Positions 36,473 through 50,747 of a stretch of DNA of 64,000 nucleotides are shown here, piece after piece. This DNA comes from Magicicada septendecula (taxonomy: Eukaryota > Arthropoda > Insecta > Hemiptera > Cicadidae), in assembly GCA_034769895.1 (NCBI GenBank), contig CM068367.1, forward strand, positions 1,312,139,046 to 1,312,203,045. The letters are read 5' to 3'. Each line of letters starts with the position of its first letter. Within the stretch, counting starts at the first letter, position 1. Below the pieces are notes generated by a model. It did not search any database. It saw only the letters and a program-made list of their open reading frames with translations, and was not told where the DNA came from. A program made the translations under genes and the position numbers.

Positions 36473-38898
36473 TTGCCTGGCTACAAAATTATTTTATTTT
36501 TAACAATTACCATTGTTTCAAAAAGTTTAAATAAATTTTCAAGTACTTTACTCTTGTTAAAACGTAAAAGGTTGCTGGTAAACTACCCCTTCCCCTTAAC
36601 CGATCTTCACCAAAATCGAAAGTCATTGAGACCTCTACAATTCAGGGACGTATGCAAAACATTAGTTGATTCTGTTTGAATTTGCGGCTGTTATCGTTTT
36701 CCATAGAAAATACGCTTGATAAAAAAACGTTGCTGGTAAACTACCCCTTCCCCTTAACCGATCTTCACCAAAAACAATAGGTCTTTAGTACTCTACAAAT
36801 CAGGGCAGTATGCAAAACGTTATTTGATTCTGTTTGAATTTGCGGCTGTTATCGTTTGCCATAGAAAATACCCTTGTTAAAAAAACGTTGCTGGTAAACT
36901 ACCCCTTTCCCTCAACCGATCTTCACCAAAAACAATAGGTCTTGAGAACTCTACAATTTAGGGCTTTATGCAAATAATCTTTTGATTCTGTTTGAATTTG
37001 CGGCTGTTATCGTTTGCCATAAGAAATACCCTTGTTAAAACATAAAACGTTACAGGTAAACTACCCCTTTCCCTTAACCGATCTTCACCAAAATCAACAG
37101 ATCGTGAGAACTCTACAATTCAGGGCAGTATGCGAAACATTATTTGATTCTGTTTGAATTTGCGGCTGTTATCGTTTGCCAAACAAACAAAATTACCCTT
37201 GCTAAAAAAAAACCGTTGCCGGTAAATTACCCCTTTCCCTCAACCGATCTTCACCAAAAACAATAGGTCGCGAGTACTCTGCAAATCAGGGCTGCATGCA
37301 AAAAATTATTTGATTCTGTTTGAATTTGCGGCAGTTATCGTTTGCCATAGAAAAAAAATCTACAGCAGACAGACAGACAGACACACAGACAGACACACAC
37401 ACAGACACTTTTCGGAAAACGACTTTTTTTCGTGTTTTGAGTGTAGTAGAATCAGAATCTGCAATAATCTCGAACACGATTTTTTTTGCCATCACCATAC
37501 TTCCATTCCTTAAGGAATATGGAAGTAAATATCGGTATGGAGAACCATACATGATTTCCATATTCTAAGATTTATATTTAAAATCATTTTCAGCCAAACA
37601 GCCAGGCTGTGTCTTACCTGCCTTTTTATTGCTGTATTAAATGAAAAATATTATATTACATTAAAATGAAAAAATTATAATTTTATTGCCTGGCAACAAA
37701 ATTATTTTATTTTTAACAATTACCATTGTTTCAAAAAGTTTAAATAAATTTTCAAGTACTTTACTCTTGTTAAAACGTAAAAGGTTGCTGGTAAACTACC
37801 CCTTCCCCTTAACCGATCTTCACCAAAATCGAAAGTCATTGAGACCTCTACAATTCAGGGACGTATGCAAAACATTAGTTGATTCTGTTTGAATTTGCGG
37901 CTGTTATCGTTTTCCATAGAAAATACGCTTGATAAAAAAACGTTGCTGGTAAACTACCCCTTCCCCTTAACCGATCTTCACCAAAAACAATAGGTCTTTA
38001 GTACTCTACAAATCAGGGCAGTATGCAAAACATTATTTGATTCTGTTTGAATTTGCGGCTGTTATCGTTTGCCATAGAAAATACTCTTGTTAAAAAAACG
38101 TTGCTGGTAAACTACCCCTTTCCCTCAACCGATCTTCACCAAAAACAATAGGTCTTGAGAACTCTACAATTTAGGGCTTTATGCAAATAATCTTTTGATT
38201 CTGTTTGAATTTGCGGCTGTTATCGTTTGCCATAAGAAATACCCTTGTTAAAACATAAAACGTTACAGGTAAACTACCCCTTTCCCTTAACCGATCTTCA
38301 CCAAAATCAACAGATCGTGAGAACTCTACAATTCAGGGCAGTATGCGAAACATTATTTGATTCTGTTTGAATTTGCGGCTGTTATCGTTTGCCAAACAAA
38401 CAAAATTACCCTTGCTAAAAAAAAACCGTTGCCGGTAAATTACCCCTTTCCCTCAACCGATCTTCACCAAAAACAATAGGTCGCGAGTACTCTGCAAATC
38501 AGGGCTGCATGCAAAAAATTATTTGATTCTGTTTGAATTTGCGGCAGTTATCGTTTGCCATAGAAAAAAAATCTACAGCAGACAGACAGACAGACACACA
38601 GACAGACACACACACAGACACTTTTCGGAAAACGACTTTTTTTCGTGTTTTGAGTGTAGTAGAATCAGAATCTGCAATAATCTCGAACACGATTTTTTTT
38701 GCCATCACCATACTTCCATTCCTTAAGGAATATGGAAGTAAATATCGGTATGGAGAACCATACATGATTTCCATATTCTAAGATTTATATTTAAAATCAT
38801 TTTCAGCCAAACAGCCAGGCTGTGTCTTACCTGCCTTTTTATTGCTGTATTAAATGAAAAATATTATATTACATTAAAATGAAAAAATTATAATTTTA
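36473..38898 (+). repeat. 1213-bp tandem duplication inside unit 4
   Basis: 36473-37685 and 37686-38898 match base for base at every landmark checked: module starts, open frames, microsatellite and punctuation are each offset by exactly 1213. Both copies begin in an L module and the next L follows at 38899, so the exchange happened between L modules. Confidence 0.93.
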
Positions 38899-40423
38899 TT
38901 GCCTGGCAACAAAATTATTTTATTTTTAACAATTACCATTGTTTCAAAAAGTTTAAATAAATTTTCAAGTACTTTACTCTTGTTAAAACGTAAAAGGTTG
39001 CAGGTAAACTACCCCTTCCCCTCAACCGATCTTCACCAAAAACAATAGGTCTTGAGAACTCTACAATTTAGGGCTGTATGCAAATAATCTTTTGATTCTG
39101 TTTGAATTTGCGGCTGTTATCGTTTGCCATAGGAAATACCCTTGTTAAAACATAAAATGTTACAGGTAAACTACCCCTTTCCCTTAACCGATCTTCACCA
39201 AAATCAACAGATCTTGACACCTCTACAATTCAGGGCTGTATACGAAACATTATTTGATTCTGTTTGAATTTGCGGCTGTTATCGTTTGCCAAACAAACAA
39301 AATTACCCTTGCTAAAAAAAAAACCGTTGCCGGTAAACTACCCCTTTCCCTCAACCGATCTTCACAAAAAACAATAGGTCGCGAGTACTCTGCAAATCAG
39401 GGCTGCATGCAAAACATTATTTGATTCTGTTTGAATTTGCGGCAGTTATCGTTTGCCATAGAAAAAAAATCTACAGACAGACAGACAGACACACAGACAG
39501 TCAGACAGACAGACAGACAGACAGACACACACACAGACACTTTTCGGAAAACGACTTTTTTTCATGTTTTGAGTGTAGTAGAATCAGAATCTACTACACC
39601 TTGTTTTTGGTGAAGATCGGTTGAGGCAAAGGGGTAGTTTACCATCAACGGTTTTTTTTATCAAGGGCAATTTTTTTTTGGCGAACGATAACAGCCGCAA
39701 ATTCAAACAGAATCAAATAATGTTTCGCATACAGCCCTGAATTGTAGAGTTCTCAAGACCTTTTGTTTTTGGTGAAGATCGGTTAAGGGGAAGGGGTAGT
39801 TTACTAGCAACGTTTTATGTTTTAATAAGGGTATTTTCTATGGCAAACGATAACAGCCGCAAATTCAAACAGAATCAAAAGATTATTTGTATACAGCCCT
39901 AAATTATAGAGTACTCAAGACATATTGTTTTTGGTGAAGATCGGTTAAGGGGAAGGGGTAGTTTACCAGTAACGTTTTTTATCAAGGGTAGTTTTCTATG
40001 GCAAACGATAACAGCTGCAAATTCAAACAAAATCAAATAATCTTTTGCATACGTCCCTGAATTGTAGAGATCTCACGGTCTTTTGATTTTGGTGAAGATC
40101 GGTTGAGGGGAAGGGGTAGTTTACCAGCAACCGTTTACGTTTTAACAACAGTAAAGTACTTGAAAATTCATTTAAACTTTTTGAAACAATGGTAATTATT
40201 AAAAATAAAATAATTTTGTTGCCAGGCAATAAAATTATAATTTTTTCATTTTAGTGTAAATCATGTATGAGTGAAAATATATCGTTCGTGGCAGGCAAGC
40301 ATGTCTCAATTATGTAATGTTTACGTTTCCATTTTATTATTATGATTACTGCAATAAATATCGGTATGGAGAACCATTCATGACTTCCATGTACTAAGAT
40401 TTATATTTAAAATCATATTCGAA

Positions 40424-40648
40424 ATGAAATATTTCCATAGAAACTACGTCTTTCTACTTATTGCTTCAGCATTAACCACAGTACTGTGGTCACTAACGTA
40501 TACCACCTCACGTTTTCGCACTCGATTTTCACCGATGATGGTAGTCGATGGCACTGCCGAAAAGTCTGGTTTTGCAGAAAACATTGGACTACGGCTAAAG
40601 AGCTCGGGAAGCAGTTTTAACAAAAAACTACTTCTTTGTTGCCGATAA
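40424..40648 (+). other. ORF-like segment of unit 5, 74 codons
   Basis: As unit 2 with one change (MMAVDG to MMVVDG). Confidence 0.35.
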
Positions 40649-43600
40649 CGTAGTACACATACAAAAAATTCTCCCCTACAACTTCAACTATAATTTTTTA
40701 ATAGAAAATTACCCCCACCCCGTTCACCTAACTTCTTCATTTATAGATATTTCATCTACGTTTCTACAGTGGATTACTATGAGCTTCTTACCGGGATACT
40801 TTATTTATAAAAATTAAGTACTTTACTCTTGTTAAATCATAAAATGTTTCTGGTAAACTACCCCTTTCTCTTAACCGATCTTCTCCAAAATCAACAGACC
40901 TTCCGTCCTCTACAATTCAGGGAAGCATGCAAAAAAATATTTGATTCTGTTTGAATGTGCGGCAGTTATCGTTCGTCATGGAAACATTTCTGTTGTTACA
41001 ACATAAAATGTTGCAGGTAAACTACCCCTTTCCCTTAACCGATCTTCACCAAAATCAACAGACCTTGAGCTCTCTGCAACTCAGGAAAGGGTGCAAAAAA
41101 TTATTTGATTCTCTTTGAATTTTCGGCAGTTATCGTTCGTCATAAAAAATTACCCTTTTTAAAACATAAAGTTGCTGATAAACTACCCCTTTCCATAACT
41201 GATCTTCAACAAAATCAACAGACCTTGAGTTCTCTTTAGTTCAAAAAGGTATGCAAAAACCTAGTTGATTCTGTTTGAATTTACGGCAGTTACCGTTCGT
41301 CATATAAAAAATTACCCTTGTTAAAATATAAAATGTTGCTGGTAAACTACCCCTTTCCCTTAACCGATCTTCACCAACACCAATACGTATTGAGAACTCT
41401 ACAATACAGGGCTGTATGCAAAACATCATTTGATTCTGTTTGAATTTGCGGCTGTTATCGTTTACTATAGGAAAAAATTACCCTTGATAAAAAACCGTTG
41501 CTGGTAAACTACCCCTTTCCCTTAATCGATCTTCATCAAAAACGAAAGATCTTAGGTACTCTACAATTCAGGCCTGCATGCAAACAATTATTTGATTCTC
41601 TTTGAATTTACGGCAGTTATCGTTCGTCATAAAAAAAATACCCTTGTTAAAACATAAAACGTTGCCGGTAAACTACCCCTTTCCCTTAACCGATCTTCAA
41701 CAAAATCAACAGACCTTGAGTTCTGTATAATTTAAAAAGGTATGCAGAAGAGTAGTTGATTCTGTTTTAATGTACGGCAGTTATCGTTCGTCAAAAAAAA
41801 ATTACCCTTGATAAAACATAAAATATTACTGGTAAACAACCCTATTCCCTTAACCGATCTTCACCAAAACCAACAGGTCTTGCGAACTCTACATTTCAGG
41901 GCTGTATGCAAAATATTATATGATTCTGTTTGAATTTGCGGCTGTTATCGTTTGCCATATAAAATACCCTTGATAAAACAAAAAACGTGTCTGGTAAACT
42001 ACCCCTTTCCCTTAACCGATCTTCACCAAAAACAATAGGTCTTTAGTACTCAACAAAACAGGGCTGTATGCAAAAAATTATTTGATTCTGTTTGAATTTG
42101 CGGCTGTTATCGTTTGCCATAGAAAATATCGGTATGGAGAACCATACATGACTTCCATATTCTAAGATTTATATTTAAATCTTAATATCGCCTGCCAAGC
42201 GCGATATATTTTCTCTTATACATGATGTACATTAAAATGAAAAAATTTTAATTTTTTTGCTTGGCAACAAAATTATTTTATTTTTAACAATTACCATTGT
42301 TTGAAAAAGTTTAAATAAATTTTCAAGTACTTTACTCTTGTTAAAACGTAAAATGTTGCTGGTAAACTACCCCTTCCCCTTAACCGATCTTCACCAAAAT
42401 CGAAAGTCCCTGAGACCTCTACAATTCAGGGACGTATGCAAAAAATTATTTGATTCTGTTTGAATTTGCGGCAGTTATCGTTTGCCATAGAAAATACGCT
42501 TGATAAAAAAACGTTGCTGGTAAACTACCCCTTCCCGTTAACCGATCTTCACCAAAAACAATAGGTCTTGAGTACTCTACAAATCAGGGCTGTATGCAAA
42601 ACATTATTTGATTCTGTTTGAATTTGCAGCTGTTATCGTTTGCCATAGAAAATACCCTTGTTAAAAAAACGTTGCCGGTAAACTACCAGTTTCCCACAAC
42701 CGATCTTCACCAAAAACAATAGGTCACGAGTACTCTACAAATCAGGGCTGTATGCAAAACATTATTTGATTCTGTTTGAATTTGCAGCTGTTATCGTTTG
42801 CCATAGAAAATACCCTTGTTAAAAAAACGTTGCCGGTAAACTACCAGTTTCCCTCAACCGATCTTCACCAAAAACAATAGGTCACGAGTACTCTACAAAT
42901 CAGGGCTGTATGCAAAAAATTATTTGATTCTGTTTGAATTTGCGGCAGTTATCGTTTGCCATAGAAAAAAAATCTACAGACACGCACACACACACACACA
43001 CACACACTTTTCGGAAAACGACTTTTTTTCATGTTTGAGTGTAGTAGAATCAGAATCTGCAATATTCTCGAACACGATTTTTTTTGCCATCACCATACTT
43101 CCATTCCTTAAAGAATATGGAAGTAAAAAGTAAAATAAATGAAAAATATTATATTACATTAAAATGAAAAAATTATAATTGTATTGCCTGGCTACAAAAT
43201 TATTTTATTTTTAACAATTACCATTGTTTCAAAAAGTTTAAATAAATTTTCAAGTACTTTACTCTTGTTAAAACGTAAAAGGTTGCTGGTAAACTACCCC
43301 TTCCCCTTAACCGATCTTTACCAAAATCGAAAGTCATTGAGACCTCTACAATTCAGGGACGTATGCAAAACATTTGTTGATTCTGTTTGAATTTGCGGCT
43401 GTTATCGTTTGCCATAGAAAATACGCTTGATAAAAAAACGTTGCTGGTAAACTACCCCTTCCCCTTAACCGATCTTCACCAAAAACAATAGGTCTTTAGT
43501 ACTCTACAAATCAGGGCAGTATGCAAAACATTATTTGATTCTGTTTGAATTTGCGGCTGTTATCGTTTGCCATAGAAAATACCCTTGTTAAAAAAACGTT

Positions 43601-45789
43601 GCTGGTAAACTACCCCTTTCCCTCAACCGATCTTCACCAAAAACAATACGTCTTGAGAACTCTACAATTTAGGGCTTTATGCAAATAATCTTTTGATTCT
43701 GTTTGAATTTGCGGCTGTTATCGTTTGCCATAAGAAATACCCTTGTTAAAACATAAAACGTTACAGGTAAACTACCCCTTTCCCTTAACCGATCTTCACC
43801 AAAATCAACAAATCGTGAGAACTCTACAATGCAGGGCAGTATGCGAAACATTATTTGATTCTGTTTGAATTTGCGGCTGTTATCGTTTGCCAAACAAACA
43901 AAATTACCCTTGCTAAAAAAAAACCGTTGCCGGTAAATTACCCCTTTCCCTCAACCGATCTTCACCAAAAACAATAGGTCGCGAGTACTCTGCAAATCAG
44001 GCCTGCATGCAAAAAATTATTTGATTCTGTTTGAATTTGCGGCAGTTATCGTTTGCCAAAAAAAAAAATCTACAGCAGACAGACAGACAGACACACAGAC
44101 AGACACACACACAGACACTTTTCGGAAAACGACTTTTTTTCGTGTTTTGAGTGTAGTAGAATCAGCATCTGCAATAATCTCGAACACGATTTTTTTTGCC
44201 ATCACCATACTTCCATTCCTTAAGGAATATGGAAGTAAATATCGGTATGGAGAAACATACATGACTTCCATATTCTAAGATTTATATTTAAAATCATTTT
44301 CAGCCAAACAGCCAGGCTGTGTCTTACCTGCCTTTTTATTGCTGTATTAAATGAAAAATATTATATTACATTAAAATGAAAAAATTTTAATTTTTTTGCT
44401 TGGCAACATAATTATTTTATTTTTAACAATTACCATTGTTTCAAAAAGTTTAAATAAATTTTCAAGTACTTTACTCTTGTTAAAACGTAAAAGGTTGCAG
44501 GTAAACTACCCCTTCCCCTTAACTGATCTTCACCAAAATCGAAAGTCATTGAGACCTCTGCAATTCAGGGACGTATGCAAAAAATTATTTGATTCTGTTT
44601 GAATTTGCGGCTGTTCTCGTTTGCCATAGAAAATATGCTTGATAAAAAAACGTTGCAGGTAAACTACCCCTTCCCCTTAACCGATCTTCAACAAAAACAA
44701 TAGGTCTTGAGTACTCTACAAATCAGGGCTGTATGCAAAACATTATTTGATTCTGTTTGAATTTGCGGCTGTTATCGTTTGCCATATAAAATACCCTTGT
44801 TAAAAAAACGTTGCAGGTAAACTACCCCATTCCCTCAACCGATCTTCACCAAAAACAATAGGTCTTGAGAACTCTACAATTTAGGGCTGAATGCAAATAA
44901 TCTTTTGATTCTGTTTGAATTAGCGGCTGTTATCATTTGCCATAGGAAATACCCTTGTTAAAACATAAAACGTTACAGGTAAACTACCCCTTTCCCTTGA
45001 CCGATCTTTACCAAAAACAATAGGTCTTGATTACTCTACAAATCAGGGCTGTATGCAAAACATTATTTGATTCTGTTTGAATTTGCGGCTGTTATCGTTT
45101 GCCATAGAAAATACCCTTGTTAAAAAACCGTTGCCGGTAAACTACCCCTTTCCCTCAACCGAACTTCACCAGAAACAATAGGTCTTGAGAACTCTACAAT
45201 TTAGGGCTGTATGCAAATAATCTTTTGATTCTGTTTGAATTTGCGGCTATTATCGTTTGCCATAGGAAATACCCTTGTTAAAACATAAAATGTTACAGGT
45301 AAACTACCCCTTTCCCTTAACCGATCTTCACCAAAATCAACAGATCTTGAGACCTCTGCAATTCAGGGCTGTATACGAAACATTATTTGATTCTGTTTGA
45401 ATTCGCGGCTGTTATCGTTTGCCAAACAAACAAAATTACCCTTGCTAAAAAAAAACCGTTGCCGGTAAACTACCCCTTTCCCTCAACCGATCTTCACCAA
45501 AAACAATAGGTCGCGAGTACTCTGCAAATCAGGCCTGCATGCAAAACATTATTTGATTCTGTTTGAATTTGCGGCAGTTATCGTTTGCCATCGAAAAAAA
45601 ATCTATAGATAGACAGACAGACACACAGACAGACAGACAGACAGACGGACAGACACACAGACACACAGACACTTTTCGGAAAACGACTTTTTTTCATGTT
45701 TTGAGTGTAGTAGAATCAGAATCTGCAATAATCTCGAACACGATTTTTTTGCCATCACCATACTTCCATTTCCTTAAGGAACATGGAAG

Positions 45790-46178
45790 TAAAACGCTGA
45801 TACACATAATCAAAATATGAATTGTACCTAGATATTAGTATTTAAAAATAAAGAATTAATTTAATTAATTTGTCTTTTATTTAAACAACGCGGAAAAGCG
45901 GATACCGCCCATTATTTGTTTTCTGTGACTTTGTGAAAACGAAAATTATTTTGTTTACGTATGCATGGTTACGTACCATAGAACGATATTTTATTGAAAT
46001 TCTCAAGTTTTCGGTCGAATAAATGTATAACATCAATACAAAAATCGGTATGGAGAACCATACATGACTTCCATGTTGTAAGATTTATGTTTAAAATAAT
46101 TTACTTGAATTCGGTTCGGTAATTTCTAAAAAAATATCGCCCACCCTCAAACTAATTTCACTATTTATAGATATTTTT
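45790..46178 (+). repeat. unit spacer module (unit 5)
   Basis: Same module, punctuation at 46044; a few more substitutions than the other copies. Confidence 0.9.
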
Positions 46179-47169
46179 ACTTCCATGTTCCTTAAGGAAA
46201 TGGAAGTATGGTGATGGCAAAAAAAATCGTGTTCGAGATTGTTGCAGATTCTGATTGTACTACACTCAAAACATGAAAAAAGTCGTTTTTCGAAAAGTGT
46301 CTGTGTGTCTATCTGTAGATTTTTTTTTCTATGGCAAACGATAACTGCCGCAAATTAAAACAGAATCAAATAATTTTTTGCGTACAGCTCTGATTTGTAG
46401 AGTACTCACGACCTATTGTTTTTGGTGAAGATCGGTTGAGGCAAAGGGGTAGTTTACCATCAACGGTTTTTTTTATCAAGGGCAATTTTTTTTGGCGAAC
46501 GATAACAGCCGCAAATTCAAACAATCAAATAATGTTTCGCATACAGCCCTGAATTGTAGAGTTCTCAAGACCTATTGTTTTTGGTGAAGATCGGTTAAGG
46601 GGAAGGGGTAGTTTACTAGCAACGTTTTATGTTTTAATAAGGGTATTTTCTATGGCAAACGATAACAGCCGCAAATTCAAACAGAATCAAAAGATTATTT
46701 GTATACAGCCCTAAATTATAGAGTACTCAAGACATATTGTTTTTGGTGAAGATCGGTTAAGGGGAAGGGGTAGTTTACCAGTAACGTTTTTTATCAAGGG
46801 TAATTTTCTATGGCAAACGATAACAGCTGCAAATTCAAACAAAATCAAATAATCTTTTGCATACGTCCCTGAATTGTAGAGATCTCACGGTCTTTTGATT
46901 TTGGTGAAGATCGGTTGAGGGGAAGGGGTAGTTTACCAGCAACCGTTTACGTTTTAACAACAGTAAAGTACTTGAAAATTCATTTAAACTTTTTGAAACA
47001 ATGGTAATTATTAAAAATAAAATAATTTTGTTGCCAGGCAATAAAATTATAATTTTTTCATTGTAGTGTAAATCATGTATGAGTGAAAATATATCGTTCG
47101 TGGCAGGCAAGCATGTCTCAATTATGTAATGTTTACGTTTCCATTTTATTATTATGATTACTGCAATAA

Positions 47170-49513
47170 ATATCGGTATGGAGAACCATTCATGACTTCC
47201 ATGTTCTAAGATTTATATTTAAAATCATATTCGAAATGAAATATTTCCATAGAAACTACGTCTTTCTACTTATTGCTTCACCATTAACCACAGTACTGTG
47301 GTCACTAAAGTATACCACCTCACGTTTTCGCACTCGATTTTCACCGATGATGGCAGTCGATGGCACTGCCGAAAAGTCTGGTTTTGCAGAAAACATTGGA
47401 CTACGGCTAAAGAGCTCGGGAAGCAGTTTTAACAAAAAACTACTTCTTTGTTGCCGATAACGTAGTACACATACAAAAAATTCTCCCCTACAACTTCAAC
47501 TATAATTTTTTAATAGAAAATTACCCCCACCCCGTTCACCTAACTTCTTCATTTATAGATATTTCATCTACGTTTCTACAGTGGATTACTATGAGCTTCT
47601 TATCGGGATACTTTATTTATAAAAATTAAGTACTTTACTCTTGTTAAATCATAAAATGTTTCTGGTAAACTACCCCTTTCTCTTAACCGATCTTCTCCAA
47701 AATCAACAGACCTTCCGTCCTCTACAATTCAGGGAAGCATGCAAAAAAATATTTGATTCTGTTTGAATGTGCGGCAGTTATCGTTCGTCATGGAAACATT
47801 TCTGTTGTTACAACATAAAATGTTGCTGGTAAACTACCCCTTTCCCTTAACCGATCTTCACCAAAATCAATAGACCTTGAGCTCTCTGCAACTCAGTAAA
47901 GGGTGCAAAAAATTATTTGATTCTCTTTGAATTTTCGGCAGTTATCGTTCGTCATAAAAAATTACCCTTTTTAAAACATAAAGTTGCTGATAAACTACCC
48001 CTTCCCTTAACTGATCTTCAACAAAATCAACAGACCTTGAGTTCTCTTTAGTTCAAAAAGTTATGCAAAAACCTAGTTGATTCTGTTTGAATTTACGGCA
48101 GTTACCGTTCGTCATATAAAAAATTACCCTTGTTAAAACATAAAATGTTGCTGGTAAACTACCCCTTTCCCTTAACCGATCTTCACCAACACCAACACGT
48201 ATTGAGAACTCTACAATACAGGGCTGTATGCAAAACATCATTTGATTCTGTTTGAATTTGCGGCTGTTATCGTTTACTATAGGAAAAAATTACCCTTGAT
48301 AAAAAACCGTTGCAGGTAAACTACCCCTTTCCCTTAACCGATCTTCACCAAAAACGAAAGATCTTAGGTACTCTACAATTCAGGCCTGCATGCAAACAAT
48401 TATTTGATTCTCTTTGAATTTACGGCAGTTATCGTTCGTCATAGAAAAAATACCCTTGTTAAAACATAAAACGTTGCCGGTAAACTACCCCTTTCCGTTA
48501 ACCGATCTTCAACAAAATCAACAGACCTTGAGTTCTGTATAATTCAAAAAGGTATGCAGAAGAGTAGTTGATTCTGTTTTAATGTACGGCAGTTATCATT
48601 CGTCATAAAAAAAATTACCCTTGATAAAACATAAAATGTTGCAGGTAAACAACCCCTTTCCCTTAACCGATCTTCAACAAAATCAACAGACCTTGAGTTC
48701 TGTATAATTTAAAAAGGTATGCAGAAGAGTAGTTGATTCTGTTTTAATGTACGGCAGTTATCGTTCGTCAAAAAAAAATTACCCTTGATAAAACATAAAA
48801 TGTTGCTGGTAAACAACCCTATTCCCTTAACCGATCTTCACCAAAACCAACAGGTCTTGCGAACTCTACATTTCAGGGCTGTATGCAAAATATTATATGA
48901 TTCTGTTTGAATTTGCGGCTGTTATCGTTTGCCATATAAAATACCCTTGATAAAACAAAAAACGTGTCTGGTAAACTACCCCTTTCCCTTAACCGATCTT
49001 CACCAAAAACAATAGGTATTTAGTACTCAACAAAACAGGGCTGTATGCAAAAACGTATTTGATTCTGTTTGAATTTGCGGCTCTTATCGTTTGCCATAGA
49101 AAATACCCTTTTAAAACATAAAACGTAGCTGGTAAACTACCCCTTTCCCTTAACCGATCTTCACCAACACCAATAGGTATTGAGAACTCTACAATACAGG
49201 GCTGTATGCAAAACATCATTTGATTCTGTTTGAATTTGCGGCTGTTATCGTTTACCCGTTTACCATAGAAAATATCGGTATGGAGAACCATACATGACTT
49301 CCATATTCTAAGATTTATATTTAAAATCATTTTCGAAATGAAATATTACCATAGAAACTACTTCTTTCTACTTACTGCTTCAGCCTTAACCACAGTACTG
49401 TGGTCACTAACGTATACCACCTCACGTTATCGCACTCGATTTTCACTGATGATGGAAGTCGATGGCATTGCCGAAACGTCTGGTTTTGTAGAAAACATTG
49501 GACTATGGCCAAA
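47170..49513 (+). repeat. higher-order unit 6, truncated
   Basis: Starts normally (punctuation 47172, ORF-like segment 47236-47460, leader, monomers). It contains one extra monomer created by a 165-bp tandem duplication near 48535/48700. At 49274 a punctuation module is followed by a second ORF-like segment, not the expected L module, and homology to the array stops at about 49513. Confidence 0.9.
47236..47460 (+). other. ORF-like segment of unit 6, 74 codons
   Basis: As unit 2 with A15P in the hydrophobic stretch and T to K near residue 25. Proline in the predicted signal core argues against strong constraint. Confidence 0.35.
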
Positions 49514-50049
<536 letters not shown>

Positions 50050-50747
50050 CTAGCAGAATACCCGTGCTTCGCTACGGAGTTTAACGTTGTACGTAATGAA
50101 AATGTTAGTTTAATTAATAAAGTTTTATTAAAGTAGGCTTCTTAAAAATAAATAGCTGTTGCCCACAACTTCGTTCGCGTGGTCTTCAATTTAATGCGAT
50201 AATATATTTAGAACAGAATCTATTCTATTGGGTTGCCATAGTAACCAGATCGAATAGTTTTTTAAGACCGCAAAGGACCCCCCAGAGGATCGTATCGAAA
50301 AAACACCTGTCCTATGTTGGTTCTCCCGTTGCGTAAAATATTTGTGCCAAGTTTGGTTGAAATCGGTCCAATGGTTTAGGTGGAGACGTGGAAGAACCCA
50401 AAGGACCCCCCAAAGGATCGTATCGAAAAAAAAACACTTGTCCTATGTTGGTTCTCCCTTTGCGTAAAATATTTGTGCCAAGTTTGGTTGAAATCGGTCC
50501 AGTGGTTTAGGAGGCGATGTGGAAGACCCCAAAGAACCCCCAAAAGGATCCCATCGAAAAAACACCTATCCTATGTTGGTTCTCCCATTGCGTAAAATAT
50601 TTGTGCCAAGTTTGGTTGAAATCGGTACAGTGGTTTAGGAGGAGAAGTGGAAGAAACCTTCGCGGACGTGCGCACAACTAACCGAAGTTTCATTGCAATC
50701 GGATGAGTGGTATAGGAACGCATACGGGACAAACAAAGAAACATTCT
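50050..50747 (+). mobile_element. CTAGC-bounded interspersed repeat, copy 2
   Basis: Same element and orientation as 1397-2151. Its 3' end 'GGGACAAACAAAGAAACATTC' lacks the final AT-rich run and abuts the inverted R palindrome at about 50748. The array was therefore joined to, or inserted at, its 3' end. Confidence 0.9.

Larger units (their letters stand above)
33774..40357 (+). repeat. higher-order unit 4 (6584 bp, rearranged)
   Basis: Differs from unit 3 by a 1213-bp tandem duplication (36473-38898) and by loss of the spacer and inverted R at 39594. Punctuation 33776, 35550, 37531 and 38744; microsatellite+R at 36241-36413, 37364-37526, 38577-38739 and a truncated copy 39474-39594; inverted monomers and L about 39600-40255. 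Confidence 0.92.
40358..47169 (+). repeat. higher-order unit 5 (6812 bp)
   Basis: Punctuation 40360, 42128, 44241 and 46044; microsatellite+R at 42977-43124, 44075-44236 and 45606-45789; spacer 45790-46178; inverted cassette 46179 to about 47060. It has one duplicated monomer (158-bp shift near 42601/42759) and a longer third monomer tract like that of unit 1. Confidence 0.92.
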
